A DNA stretch of 64,000 nucleotides. It comes from Pontederia crassipes (taxonomy: Eukaryota > Streptophyta > Magnoliopsida > Commelinales > Pontederiaceae). Of this stretch, positions 1 to 11,397 are shown piece after piece. The notes beneath the pieces are model-generated. The model saw only the letters and a program-made list of their open reading frames with translations, had not been told where the DNA came from and made no database searches. The stretch's first letter is position 1. Each line of letters begins with the position of its first letter. The translations under genes were made by a program, and so were the position numbers. The stretch is taken from positions 49,565,696 through 49,629,695 of the forward strand of contig CM060188.1 in NCBI GenBank assembly GCA_030549335.1, written 5' to 3'.

Positions 1-23
1 GACGACCTTCAATTTGATCACGG

Positions 24-583
24 TCGTAAAATATCGTACGGATGAATTTAAATTTACGAGATAAACTCGGCCAAAACGATAAATCCTTTTCATCATTACG
101 CCCAAAGATAAATCCTTTTTATCTTTTACCCCCTTTGAATCTCGGTCAAAACAGAGAATTAAATCTCGTTACGCCCAAACAATTTTATCTCTACCCCTTC
201 ATATCTCGGCTAAAAGGATGATTTCATTTGAGTTATCGGCCGTAACACCTCTTTTGAATCGGTGTTGGAGTTCTCGAGCGATAAATACATTTGAATTGGA
301 GATCTCGGCCGTAAAGATAAATCTTCGAAATTCCGGCTGATACGTCACAATCCATCTAAATCTCGACCGATACGTCCAATCATATATTCAATTTTTCCTG
401 CAAAATAATTATCAAAATTTAGTTAATACATCCACAATTAAAGTATTCAGAGAATTAATAATTTAAAATTGATAAATTCGGAATTACGATTAAAAGTGAC
501 TAAAAATGATGCATGCCATAAACAAATTACAGAAAAATTAACTAAAATAATAATCTAAAATATGTTATATTTAGCATGCATCA
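24..583 (-). repeat. LTR (3' LTR of the minus-strand element)
   Basis: This block matches 1699-2238 almost base for base, with only small indels. It carries several CTCGGCCGTAA or CTCGGCCAAAA motifs spaced irregularly. The true outer end may lie before position 24, because the window begins inside the element. Confidence 0.75.
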
Positions 584-960
584 AACTCCCCCAAGCTTAA
601 AGTCTTGCTTGTCCTCAAGCAAAAATTCAAAGCAAGGCTCAAGAAAGTTCCATCATAGTCTCCACATTGTCAACTAACTAATTTTCTCACACAATTCTTC
701 TGCACACCTACTACTCAGTATCTCACCATTTTCCATACAGTTAGCTTTCATAGAGGTTCTGAATGCTACACAAATTTAAACAATTTCAAATTCAGCCTTG
801 TAGAAAAATAAATTGTCTGTCAAATAGTAGTATTAATATTGAACACATAAGTACTAATTGAGCTTAAAACTTTTTCTTTTTCTTTTTCTTTTTTTTTTCT
901 TTTTTTCAACTTTATTTTCAATGATTTTAAAAGTTTTAATCTTCAAGCAGGATTGCACAA

Positions 961-1240
961 GGAAGTCCATGTAGCGGGCTTTCGACTGATGACTCCCAGA
1001 TCAGATGGTCTTAGGGCACCAGGTGATAAAGCACCCATCAAGTTTACTTGCCCGAACAACCAAGGTTCTGAATGAAGAGTTCAAACTTAGCCATGATTCA
1101 GTACTCCTGTGCTTTCATATTCCTCAAGATGGTCCACGTAGCAGGCTTTCGATCGACGGATCCCAGAACAGTTGCCCTTAGGTCACCAGGCATGAACCCC
1201 TACGGATCTAATTACCCGAACACATCTTGGTTCCGGATAA
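961..1240. repeat. Diverged direct duplication inside the element
   Basis: Two segments of about 105 bp (about 965-1070 and 1132-1240) share the order GTCCAYGTAGC, GGCTTTCGA, TCCCAGA, TTAGG and CACCAGG, then CCCGAACA and a GGTTC end. They are clearly related but well diverged. They lie in the non-coding interior and have no coding sense. Confidence 0.6.
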
Positions 1241-1698
1241 CACTTTTGTACCTACACATAACTTTATTCATTTGTTTTTTCATTTGTTGGGGTTTAACTA
1301 CCCCTTTTTTTTATAAGTTCAAAAAGTACTTAATATGGTCAATAAGAAGGCTACTACTATCAAGACTTAAAAGAAATAAATAAAAAGGCATGAATATGAT
1401 TTTGTCGTCTAGTCATTCATAATTCTACTTAGCATGGGCACACAGTCTATAAGTTTAATACTGAAGTAGCAAGTGATAAGAAAGAAAAAATATTCAAATT
1501 TCATCAATTAACGACATGTATTTAAACTTCTACTAAAAGATAACTAAAACAGTAAGACAAGAGTTTGTAAGATGGTAGCAAAAAATAAATGCATGCAATG
1601 GTATTTTTTAGAAAATTTTTAAAATTTTCAATTTTTTTAGATAAATGCATACATAGGCAAATAAAAAGAAAGAAACATGCAATGCATGAAATGCAAAC

Positions 1699-2238
1699 TC
1701 GTAAAATATCGTACGGATGAATTTAAATTTCCGAGATAAACTCGGCCAAAACGATAAATCCTTTTCATCATTACGCCCAAAGATAAATCCTTTTTATCTT
1801 TTACCCCCTTTGAATCTCGGTCAAAACAGAGAATTAAATCTCGTTACGCCCAAATAATTTTATCTTTACCCCTTCATATCTCGGCCAAAAGGATAATTTC
1901 ATTTGAGTTATCGGCCGTAACACCTCTTTTGAATCGGTGTTGGAGTTCTCGAGCGATAAATACATTTGAATTGGAGATCTCTGTCGTAAAGATAAATCTT
2001 CGGAATTTCGGCTGATACGTCACAATCCATCTAAATCTCGGCCGATATGTCCAATCATATATTCGATTTTTCCTGCAAAATAATTATCAAAATTTAGTTA
2101 ATCCATCTACAATTAAAATATTTAGAGAATTAATAATTTAAAATTGATAAATCCGGTATTACGATTAATGCCATGAACAAATTACAGAAAAATTAACTAA
2201 AATAATAATCTAAAATATGTTGTATTTTGCATGCATCA
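1699..2238 (-). repeat. LTR (5' LTR of the minus-strand element)
   Basis: This is the second copy of the 24-583 block. It ends on the plus strand in GCATGCATCA at 2238 and is followed by unrelated AT-rich DNA. The left edge is ambiguous because the shared sequence begins abruptly at TCGTAAAATATC. Confidence 0.75.
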
Positions 2239-3215
2239 GTTACTTAAAAAAATATAAAGTAATATAACATGCAAAAAGTTATTAAAAAATAAAACATATA
2301 TAATAATAAATGATTATTATTGCATTTCACATTCATAGCACAAATACATTTCAACAAATTTGTACAATTTTAAAATAAAATTTTAATAATAATTATCAGA
2401 TGATTTATCATTCAAGTAGAAGTAACACGAACCTATGTCGGAATAACATGAAAGCTTGAATTCTTTTCCTGAAAATAAATATTCAAGTTAATTATTTTTT
2501 TATTTTTTTCTAATGAAAAAATTATAAATAATAAAGTAGCAGCGCTAGGGCACGTGCAACAAATGCAAGGCTGCAGGGCTGTTGTTGTAGCCTTGCAACA
2601 AATGCAAGGCTGCATAGCAGCCCTTGCACCCTGACACAAGGCAAGCCCTGTGCCCTGATGCAAACCTGCGTCAGGGGCCACCCAGACGCAGCAGCCCTGC
2701 GTCAGGCCCCTAACACATTTTGTCAGGCCCTTATGACGGCGTCGAAGACCAGCAGGCCGACCGGGCGGTTGTGGACATGAGAGAGGAGAGGAAGAAGAAA
2801 AAAATTACTTGGAGAGATGAAAACGTGCTCTTGTTTGCCCTAGGTAGAATTAGGTAGGGTTTCTTTATTTCTTTTGTATAGCAATAAAAATATTTAGTGG
2901 ATTAAAGAAAAAAGTAAATTTGTGATAATGTTGTGATCAAAGATAAGATAAATAAATAAATGTGACAAATATATTGTGACGCTTTTATATTTATCACTTT
3001 TGGGTCACTAAATATTTTAATTAAAATAGTTTCACAAAAGCGTCACAAATATATGACGAATTTTTTTATGGATGATCTTGTGACAAATATTATCATTATA
3101 TATCGGTCACTAAAATGTCAAATTCGTATCTGTCACAAATTTCTCACAAATCTATCAATTATTATGATAGTTCATCACAAAAATTTCGTCATAGAAGTTA
3201 TGTTTTATTGTAGTG
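2239..3215. mobile_element. Probable CACTA-type transposon end with GC-rich patch
   Basis: Read on the minus strand, 3215 downward begins CACTACAATAAAACATA, the style of plant CACTA (En/Spm) termini. It is followed over about 300 bp by repeated short motifs (TTTGTGAC, CGTCACAAATAT, TTTGTCAC) that look like subterminal repeats. At 2520-2760 lies an unrelated GC-rich patch with repeats of CAAATGCAAGGCTGC and CTGCGTCAGG. No partner CACTA end is visible to the left, so the other terminus is lost or outside the window. The LTR element at 1-2238 could be nested in it. Confidence 0.35.
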
Positions 3216-3399
3216 ATCGAGAAATGATTATGACTTGCAAATAGTCTAATGATAAAAATATATAATTAGAAGACTAACTATATTCTGCATTAATAAGTGT
3301 GACCGATAAAATGAAATAAAAATCCACTTGAATGTGTTTTTAAAATTAGAATGATACAAATAAATGTTTAAATTTTGCATTTGTAATATTATTGAATTA

Positions 3400-3781
3400 G
3401 GGTTCGTTTGATTCAAATTTCATTTAGGGGAAAGGAAGGGAATAGAAAGAAAGGCAAAACTAAGGGAAGGGAAAGGAGAATGTGAACGAATTATTCACAT
3501 TGGATGGAGCAACTAAAGGGAATGGAAGGGAATAAAAGTTTAGTATTATTTTTTATAGACAATTATGTCCTTCATATATGTAATTATATTTAAATTAGAT
3601 AACGACATAATAGGAAATATATGATCATTAGTTTTCCCCTACTTTTCACCCCATTTTGGAGGGGAAACAAAAATAGGATATGGGAGGGAATCTCCTCCTT
3701 TCCCTTTATTTTCCTTCTAACTTAAACTCAACCAAATAAATGGAATACATTTCCCTCGCTTCTCCCCAAACAAACAGGCCT
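3400..3781. mobile_element. Tourist-like MITE
   Basis: The element begins GGGTTCGTTTGATTC and ends CAAACAAACAGGCCT. The ends are imperfect inverted repeats, and it is flanked on both sides by TTA (3397-3399 and 3782-3784), the usual PIF/Harbinger target duplication. It is 382 bp, has no coding sequence, and has subterminal tracts rich in GGGAAGG on one side and CCTTCC on the other. Assignment rests on the termini alone. Confidence 0.55.
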
Positions 3782-3784
3782 TTA

Positions 3785-4240
3785 GTGATACCTAAAACTT
3801 TCATTTAAGTAAGAGTTGATGAAATCACAAGTAGAGACATGACATTCATAAATATCTGTTAAGTTGAACTGGATTAAATAATGTCTTCACTTCGAAAGTT
3901 GAAGATTTAGAGAGGATAATGTGTTCAAATTGATTTGTGGCTAAGTACATATTCTATTGCCACAGCTTAAGTAGAAGCTATTCACAGTCAACTCATGATG
4001 AATGTTCATCTTCATTGAACCACATGAGTAGCAATTCAGTTGTCAAATTCAATGTCCAATAATTATATGAAATGAACATGAGTCTAAAATAAGTGATGAA
4101 GGTTCTTTGGTGCCTTGATAAAGAAAATGTATGAATGCGAAGTAAAGAATTTGTTGAGTCCTTTGTTTTGTCAAAAAACAATAAGGAACATAAGCGTTCT
4201 TAAAATAAATGAATAAGATATTTTAAAATGGTGAAAACAA
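3785..4240. other. Intergenic, no feature seen
   Basis: AT-rich sequence between the MITE and the tandem array. No open frame, repeat or RNA gene was recognised. Confidence 0.5.
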
Positions 4241-5632
4241 TAATTGCCAAATGAGTGTTGATTATGAAAACTGTGTTATATTTCCTTTCGCTGACCAAAA
4301 GTTTAACTATTTTACACATATGCAATATATAAAGTTTACACAGATCTATTTGATTTTTTCAATGTAAAAGTATAAAGTGTAATATGAATGGACTTCAATG
4401 ATTCATTTACAGACTCAAATGATCATCTAATAATTATGCAAGTATCATTATGCGTATACCCATATATTATGCATAAATATGTCATCATGACATTATATGT
4501 GTAATATATTGTGGATAAATAGAAATTATAAGGAGTTTTTCATTAATGAAGATTTTAATATCTTTTTAATAGAAATGATATGGATAAAATAGTTATTTAC
4601 ATTGGCTGTGAAATTTAAATAAGGATCATTCAAGTGAGTTAATTGTACCTTCCATGCGAGACATTCGACATCATATTGACATAACATCATGTTCATGCTT
4701 TCTAAACCTTCCTCACTACCGCTTAGAAAAAAAACCAAATTTTGCAAGATAATAATTGCCAAATGAGTGTTGATTATGAAAACCGTGTTATATTTCCTTT
4801 CGCTGACCAAAAGTTTAACTATTATACACATATGCATTATATAAAGTTTACACATATCTATTTGATTTTTTCAATGTAAAAGTAATAAGTGTAATATGAA
4901 TGGACTTCAACGATTCGTTTACAGACTCAAATGATCATCTAAATAATGATGCAAGTATCATTATGCGTATACCCATATATTATGCATAAATATGTCATCA
5001 TGACATTATATGTGTAATATATTGTGGATAAATAGAAATTATAAGGAGTTTTTTATTAATGAAGAAATTAATATCTTTTTAATAGAAATGATATGGATAA
5101 AATAGTTATTTACATTGGCTGTGAAATTTAAATAAGGATCATTCAAGTGAGTTTATTGTACCTTCCATGCGAGACATTCGACATCATATTGATCTAACGC
5201 CAGGTTCAAGCTTTCTAAACCTTCCTCACCACCGATTAAGTCCAAAACAAAACCAAATTTTACAAGATAATAATTTCCAAATGAGTGTTGATTATGAAAA
5301 CCGTGTTATATTTCCTTTTGCTGACCAAAAGTTTAACTATTTTACACATATGCATTATATAAAGTTTACACAAATCTATTTGTTTTTTTCAATGTAAAAG
5401 TATTAAGTGTAATATGAATGGACTTCAACGATTCATTTACAAACCCAAATGATCATCTAAATAATGATGCAAGTATCATTATGTGTATACCCATATATTA
5501 TGCATAAATATGTCATCATGACATTATATGTGTAATATATTGTGGATAAATAGAAATTATAAGGAGTTTTTCATTAATGAATAATTTAATATCTTTTTAA
5601 TAGGATATGGATAAAATAGTTATTTACATTGG
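4241..5632 (+). repeat. Tandem array of about 515-bp units containing a gypsy RT scrap
   Basis: Units start at about 4241, 4753 and 5271 (spacing 512 and 518 bp) at TAATTGCCAAATGAG or a variant. Each unit is about 425 bp of AT-rich sequence followed by about 95 bp encoding the beginning of a Ty3/gypsy reverse-transcriptase region (RHHIDLTPGS-like). The third unit is cut off at 5632 by the GC-rich block. A further partial unit resumes at 8151 and there runs directly into longer pol remains. It looks like old tandem duplication inside a decayed retroelement. Confidence 0.8.
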
Positions 5633-6419
5633 TTATTTACATCGTCTGATCTGTCGCCGCCGCCCGACCAAATCCAGATTTGCGCGTTCTCCCACCGTTG
5701 GCCGTTCTCTTGCCCCCGCCGTCACTGCTCTCTTGCCCCCATGCACTGCTCTCTTGCCCCCCTCCTCTGCTCTCACGCACACCATGGCCGATCTCTCCCC
5801 TCCGCCACCGCGCTTCGACCTCCGCCGCTTCCGCTTCCGCTTTCGTGACGCTCCGCCGATAGAACTGCGCAAATATGCAATGTCGCCGACAGATCTGTGC
5901 AGATCCGTGATGCCGCCGACCTCCTCGCTCCTCGCCGTCGACAAATCTGCAGATCTACGATGCCGCCGCCTCGTGACACCTCGCCGCTGCCGCCGACACC
6001 GCTGCCTCATGACACCTCGCCGCCGCCTCTGACCTCGCCCACCACCACCGTCTCGCGACCCCTCGCCGCCTCTGACCTCGCCCACCACTATCGCCGCTGA
6101 CCTCGCCCACCACCGTCACTCTCCCCGCCCCGCCGCCCGCGATCCTCGACCTCGCCCGGCGACTGGCCTCGCCCCCGCTGCCTACCGCCACTCGCCGCCA
6201 TTGATGTCGTTCCGAGGGACGCTGAGCTCGCGATCGGTCACCGATGCTAGGAGATCGCGCACCACCGCCGCTGCCAAGTGTGCACCTCCCGCCGCCGAGC
6301 TAATTATTAATCCATGCCACGTTAATTCTTCATCATGTAAATTTTTTGTTTTACTCCATGTTGCAGATTAATTAAGCTTGTTTGGATTTGGTACACTTTT
6401 ACATGTTTTTTCGTCTGTC

Positions 6420-6750
6420 ATTCATATCACATATTATCGGAATGACGTGTTTGTATCTCAAAATGTTTGTATCACATATTCTCGGAACGACACCGAGCTC
6501 ATAACCCTCAGAACGACATTTGTATCTCGCAACGACGTTTGTATCACATATTCTCGGAACAACATTTGTATCGCATACTCGGAACGACATCGAGCTCATA
6601 ACCTTCAGAACGACGTTTGTATATCGGAACGACGTCGAGCTCATAACCCTCGGAACGATGGTTGTATCACATTCTTGAAATGACATCACATATTCTCGGA
6701 ACGTCGTCGAGCTCATAACCCTTGGAATGACGTCGAGCTCATATTCACTC
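6420..6750. repeat. Minisatellite with CTCGGAACGAC / GTCGAGCTCATAACC motifs
   Basis: Irregular repeats alternate CGGAACGACRTCGAGCTC, ATAACCCTYGGAACGAC and TTTGTATCACATATTCT in blocks of roughly 25-50 bp, with about ten recognisable motif copies. It lies in the middle of the GC-rich insertion. Confidence 0.7.
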
Positions 6751-7732
6751 ACATTACTAATGATAATGAGAAGTCCATTTTGCTTTCTAGTATGTATACA
6801 AGAATCGAACCAAATCAAAGTGCAAGTGCATACAAATTATCGACCCCCGACATTACTGAGTATCGTTCTGATAACATTACATGAGAAAAACCCCTCCACT
6901 ACTGATAACATTACACGAGAAAAACCCCTCCGACGGAGGTGCACAAGCTCGACGCGAGGCCTTTCAAAAAAATTCTTACACATAAAAAAAAAGTTCCTAC
7001 ACAAAGTCGTCAACATATCGTACATCAAATTACAACTCAAAAAAATTTGTAATCTAATCATATCGTACATGGTATTATAACTAAAAATTACAATCAAGTT
7101 ACAATTAATGCTCATGTTTACAACTCCAAATTGTAAATCAAATTAAAAAATTCAGTAATCTCGATTATTTGGCCAGCGAGGGTTGTCGGGTCGCAGCCGC
7201 ACAATCCTCATGCAGCGGCTACGAGTGGGCGAGGCGGTGGTGCATGGGTGAGGCGTCGACGAGTGGGCGAGGCGGCGGTCACGGCTGGGAGAGGCGGAGG
7301 TCACGGCGAGCGGGAGAGGCGGCAGCGGCTGTAAGTGGGCGAGGCGGAGGTCGTGGCGAGTGTGCGATACAGTGGTGGGGGTCGGCGGTAGTCAAGGTTG
7401 ATGGGGGTGCGGCAGCGGTCGGCGCACGACGGTGGTGCAGGGTCGCAGCGGGTGTCGGCGATGGAGCTCGATGGGTCGCGGAGGTCGGTGGGAGTCGTGG
7501 CGGAGGTCGGCAGGGAGGTGGACGACGGTTGGATCTGCCCCCCTCACGGGCAGATCTGTCGTGGAGGTTGGCCGAGGTCGACGACGGTTGGATCTGGCGG
7601 AGGTCGCTGCGGAGGTCGTCGGGGTGGCGGCATCGCAGTTCGGCGCAGATCTGGTCATAGCGCGGCAGCGTGCGGAGAGATCGACCGTCGAACGAGGAGC
7701 TCGTCGTGTGCGAAGACGTCGAGAGGGAGGAG

Positions 7733-7841
7733 ATCCGGCTTGGACAGGGCAGATCTGCGCGAGATGGCCGGAGGTCGCGAGCGGGCGGACGAGATCCGGC
7801 TTGGACAGGGCAGATCTGCGCGAGATGGCCGGAGGTCGTGA
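7733..7841. repeat. Direct duplication of about 50 bp, spacing 58 bp
   Basis: The segment GATCCGGCTTGGACAGGG followed by CAGATCTGCGCGAGATGG and CCGGAGGTCG occurs twice in a row with a short variable joint. It explains several overlapping open frames of the right GC-rich arm. Confidence 0.8.
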
Positions 7842-8150
7842 GTGGGCGATCTCGGTTGGTGAGAGATCGGTAGCGAGAGATCGACGGCGGCGGCCGATCT
7901 CGGTTGACAGGGGGCGAGAGAGCGCGGCGGCAGGGAGACGGAGAAATTATTGCGTAGGGAGACGAAGAGGAGAGAGAAAGGAGACCGCACAGGTTTGGTA
8001 GGTTTATTAGAAAAAGGGGAAAAACAGACGTAATCTCAGCCGTCGATCGTGAATCGGACGGTCGAGATCGTTGAATATGTTTCACCCGTCGATGATGAAT
8101 CAAGCGATTGCGATTTTGGTAGCACTGTGCATAGGAATTAAATCCTTGAT

Positions 8151-8441
8151 TTTTTCAATGTAAAAGTATTAAGTGTAATATGAATGGACTTCAACGATTC
8201 ATTTACAGACTCAAATGATCACCTAAATAATGATGCAAGTATCGTATGCGTATACCCATATATTATGCATAAACATGTCACATTATGTGTAATATATTGT
8301 GGATAAATAGAAATTATAAGGAGTTTTTTCATTAACGAAGAATTTAATATCTTTTAATAGGAATGATATGGATAAAATAGTTATTAACATTGACTGTGAA
8401 ATTTAAATAAGGATCATTCAAGTGAGTTTATTGTACCTTCC
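8151..8441 (+). repeat. Partial fourth unit of the 515-bp array
   Basis: The sequence re-enters the array about 120 bp into a unit (TTGATTTTTTCAATGTAAAAG) and follows it to the RT-derived tail at about 8442. Unlike units 1-3, the RT scrap here continues into longer pol sequence, so this unit marks the original junction. Confidence 0.75.
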
Positions 8442-9457
8442 ATGCGAGACATTCGACATCATATTGATCTAACACCAGGTTCAAGCTTTTTAAACCTTCC
8501 TCACTACCAATTAAGTCCAAAAGAAAACCAAATTTTACAAGATCAAGTGGATGAATTAATAAAGAAAGTATCTGTTCAAGAAATCATGAGTCCATGCGCA
8601 ATATCAACACTCCTTGTACCAAAAAAGGATGGCACATGGAGAATGCGTATTGATAGTAGAGCTATAAACAAGATCATAATCGAGTGTAGATTTTCAATTC
8701 CTAGATTGGATGACACTATGTTAATTTCAAAAATGCTCATTTTCTACTGGTCAGATACTTTTCTTTGGATTTATTATTAGCTCTCAAGGTATTCATGTGG
8801 ATCCTCAAAAAGTGCAAGCAATCTTGTCATGACCGATTCCGAAAACTGTCGCAGAGGTCGTAGCTTCCATGGATTAGCCTTCTTCTATCACAGGTTCATC
8901 CGTGATTTTAGCAATACAATGGCACTATTAACGTCTTGTTTAAAGAAAGAAAAGTTCCAATGGGAGAGAAAGCTGACAGAAGTTTCACAATTATCAAACA
9001 AAAATTGACAAGCTCTCCCATTTTGGCATTGCCCGACTTTGAGAAGGTATTTGAAGTGAACAGTGATGCTTCTAATTACGGTATTGGTGCTGTGCTCTCA
9101 TAGGAGGCCCATCTTGTTGCTTTTTATAGTGAAAAACTTAATGATGCAAGACAAAAATGGACAACTTATTTGTTGGAATTATACTTAGTGGTTCAACTCA
9201 AGCATTGGAAACATTATCTCATACAACGAGAATTCATTTTGCATACTCAAGCCACAATCGGCCGAATGCATGATAGGTGGGTACAATTCATGCAACGATT
9301 CACTTATGGGAAAACTAAACAAGGTGGTTGATGTGCTTAGCTGACGTACAGAGTTACTTGATATGCTTCAAGTTGAAGTAATTGGTTTTGAATCTTTGAA
9401 AAATTTATATGAATTTGATGAAAATTTTAGTATTAGCTGGAAAACATGTTTGCACCA

Positions 9458-10827
9458 TAGTGGCGGAGCCACATCTGGATATATAAGTCGCTTAGTAGTA
9501 GCAATGCATACGCATTTCAATGTCCATCCCGGTGGTATGGGGTGTGTGACGCTCAACAGAAGGTCAGGGAATCGATTCTCTTTGTCAGCTGCATATTTAC
9601 AACCTTTTTTTCCTTTTGATTTAATAGTAAATATAACTTATTTTATTACCATATAAATAATAATATATAGCACATTATATTAATACTTATGAAAAATGTT
9701 ATTTCTGTGTTATGCATTTTTTCTTACAATAATTTTATACAATATTATAGTATTGTATAATAAAATAAAATAATATTTTCAATGATTACCTTTAAACACA
9801 ATTAGCTTAAATTGTATATTAATATCATTAAAAGAATATATTTTATAATCCTATTGCTTAAATGTGTTAAGGCATCATTTTTCTTGCTTTTAATTTGATA
9901 ATGAATATAATTTATTGTTTTACAATCATAAATAATATTGAGCACGTTAACTAATTATCATGAAAATGCTATTCTCTCTTTCAAAATGTACATTTATCCT
10001 TATTTTATTTCTAATAGTAGTATTATTATATTGCATAACAAAAAAATAATTTAAGAATTATAGTTTCTCTTAGTTAGCTTACATTGTAGAATTTTCATGG
10101 TAAATAATATTATATGTATTATTTATATCATAAGAAAATATATTTCATGATCATGCACTTAACCTTCATTTTGTAGTATTATGCTTAAAAAATATATATA
10201 CATATTTTTCTATCTATAACTAAATGTGATATGATTTTGGTCATTAAAATTATTACTCTTATAAATTGTAATTAAAAGATAATTTTTTGATAATTTTATC
10301 ATTTATCTTAATAATGATTTAGAATTATTAAAATTATTTGTGAACCCATTTATTATTTAGTTTGGCTCCGCCACTTAGGGGTGTTCAGCGGGTCGGGTCG
10401 ACCCGCGAACCCGACGACCCAACCCATCGAGTCGGGTCAAAATTTTCCAACCGAGTCAATCCAACCTGACCCGAAGACCTAATTTTTTTATTTTTTTATT
10501 TAATTTTTTTGTTTTCAGCTTATATTATCTATAAAAATATTAAAATAAAATATTTTAAATGTGTAAAATAATGTTTAAATGTTTAATAGGTTATTTTATG
10601 TTTTTTAAATAAATATTATATAATATTTTTATATTAAAAAATAAAAAAAGGAAAAATTGTGGTCGGTAACTTGACCACTCGACCCGAATCGGGTCGGGTT
10701 GGATCGGATCTAGCCTTCAAAAGTGGGGTGACCTGACCCAACCCGACTCGATTTTGACTCGATCAAAATCGGTCGGATCGGGCCAGATTTGAGGTCGGGT
10801 CGGGTTTGAACACCCCTACCGCCACTA
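9458..10827. mobile_element. hAT-like non-autonomous element inserted in the gypsy fossil
   Basis: It begins TAGTGGCGGAGCCAC and ends GGCTCCGCCACTA (inverted), with the 8-bp target duplication TTGCACCA on both sides (9450-9457 and 10828-10835). The interior is AT-rich and non-coding. A second hAT MITE (10376-10818) sits just inside its right end, so about 930 bp belong to the host element. A 9-bp reading of the duplication (TTGCACCAT) is also possible, which would favour a Mutator-type assignment. Confidence 0.75.
10376..10818. mobile_element. hAT MITE, GGGTCGGGT-rich family, copy 1
   Basis: Termini are TAGGGGTGTTCAGCGGG and (inverted) TAGGGGTGTTCAAACCC. A perfect 8-bp target duplication, CCGCCACT, flanks it (10368-10375 and 10819-10826). 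The ends are rich in CGGGTCGGGT and the centre is AT-rich. It is 443 bp and non-coding. Inserted in the right terminal repeat of the hAT-like element at 9458-10827, it is the younger of the two. Confidence 0.9.
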
Positions 10828-11397
10828 TTGCACCATCAACCAGCGAAAGGATTTCAAGGATGACTTACTTTTTGTTTAGAGGGAATCAACTTTGTATCCT
10901 CGATCCTCTTTGCGAGACAGGATTGTTCAAGATTTACATGATGGTGGCAGTCATCTTGGCAGGGATAAAATAGTGGCAGCTGGAACATCGTTACGTGATG
11001 TTGATAGATTTGTGAGGCGATGTCGACTTTGTCAAGTTACGAAGGGGCAATCACAAAATACTGAATTATATTCCCCATTACCTTTCAATGGATTTTGTAT
11101 TGAGTCTTCCTCGCACACAAAGAGGCTCATATTCTGTCTTTGTGGTAGTTGACCATTTTTTAAAAATGACACACTTCATACCACGCAAAAAAATTGCTGA
11201 CGTGAGTCACGTAGCAAGTCTTTTCTCCTGCGAGGTCATTAGACTTCATGGGGTACCTAAATCAATCACATCTGATAGAGATTCAAAGTTCATATCTTAC
11301 TTTTGATGTAGATCATGTTGATAAGAAAAGAGAGAATTCTGCCGGTGTACAAAATTCTAGTGGCCAACAACTTAGTTTGATTTAAATTTGAAGAATA

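Larger units (their letters stand above)
1..2238 (-). mobile_element. LTR retrotransposon fossil with a short non-coding interior
   Basis: Two near-identical blocks (24-583 and 1699-2238) flank about 1.1 kb. The block at 1-583 ends in GCATGCATCA and is followed at once by AACTCCCCCAAGCTT. Read on the minus strand this is a polypurine tract running into an LTR that starts TGATGCATGC. The element therefore lies on the minus strand, with its 3' LTR at the left and its 5' LTR at the right. The interior holds no recognisable gag or pol, so the copy is broken or was always non-autonomous. The left end may run beyond the window. The tract style fits Ty3/gypsy, but without pol the family is a guess. 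Confidence 0.7.
5633..8150. mobile_element. GC-rich insertion of unknown class interrupting the array
   Basis: The AT-rich array stops at 5632 and resumes at 8151. Between lies a C-rich left arm (5640-6300), an AT-richer middle (6300-7150) and a G-rich right arm (7160-8110), so on opposite strands both arms read as CGCCGCC/GATCTG-rich leader-like sequence. Long open frames on both strands (up to 274 codons on the minus strand, 8103-7279) are low-complexity Arg/Ser/Pro or Arg/Gly strings matching no family I know. Terminal repeats and a clean target duplication could not be found. A MULE- or Helitron-type element carrying promoter or leader DNA is possible. Confidence 0.45.
8442..11310 (+). 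mobile_element. Ty3/gypsy retrotransposon fossil (pol remains)
   Basis: Recognisable pieces in order are: reverse-transcriptase entry (8442-8720, with HIDLTPGS, VPKKDGTWRM and DSRAINKI-like motifs), a later RT/RNase H stretch (about 8770-9330, with PDFEKVFEV-like and SDASNYGIG-like segments), and integrase (about 10890-11300, zinc-finger-like CRLCQ and a core segment with VVVDHF and SDRDSKF). The order RT, RNase H, integrase identifies Ty3/gypsy. The copy is old and broken many times, and it is further split by a hAT-like insertion at 9458-10827. Confidence 0.85.

Noticed and set aside
1072-1383. 103-codon plus-strand frame
   Set aside because: It lies in the non-coding interior of an LTR element across a duplicated segment. 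The composition ends in a hydrophobic, lysine-rich AT-driven tail and no family is recognised.
7279-8103. 274-codon minus-strand frame in the GC-rich block
   Set aside because: Low-complexity Ser/Arg/Pro translation of duplicated CT- and CG-rich DNA. Comparable frames exist on the opposite strand.
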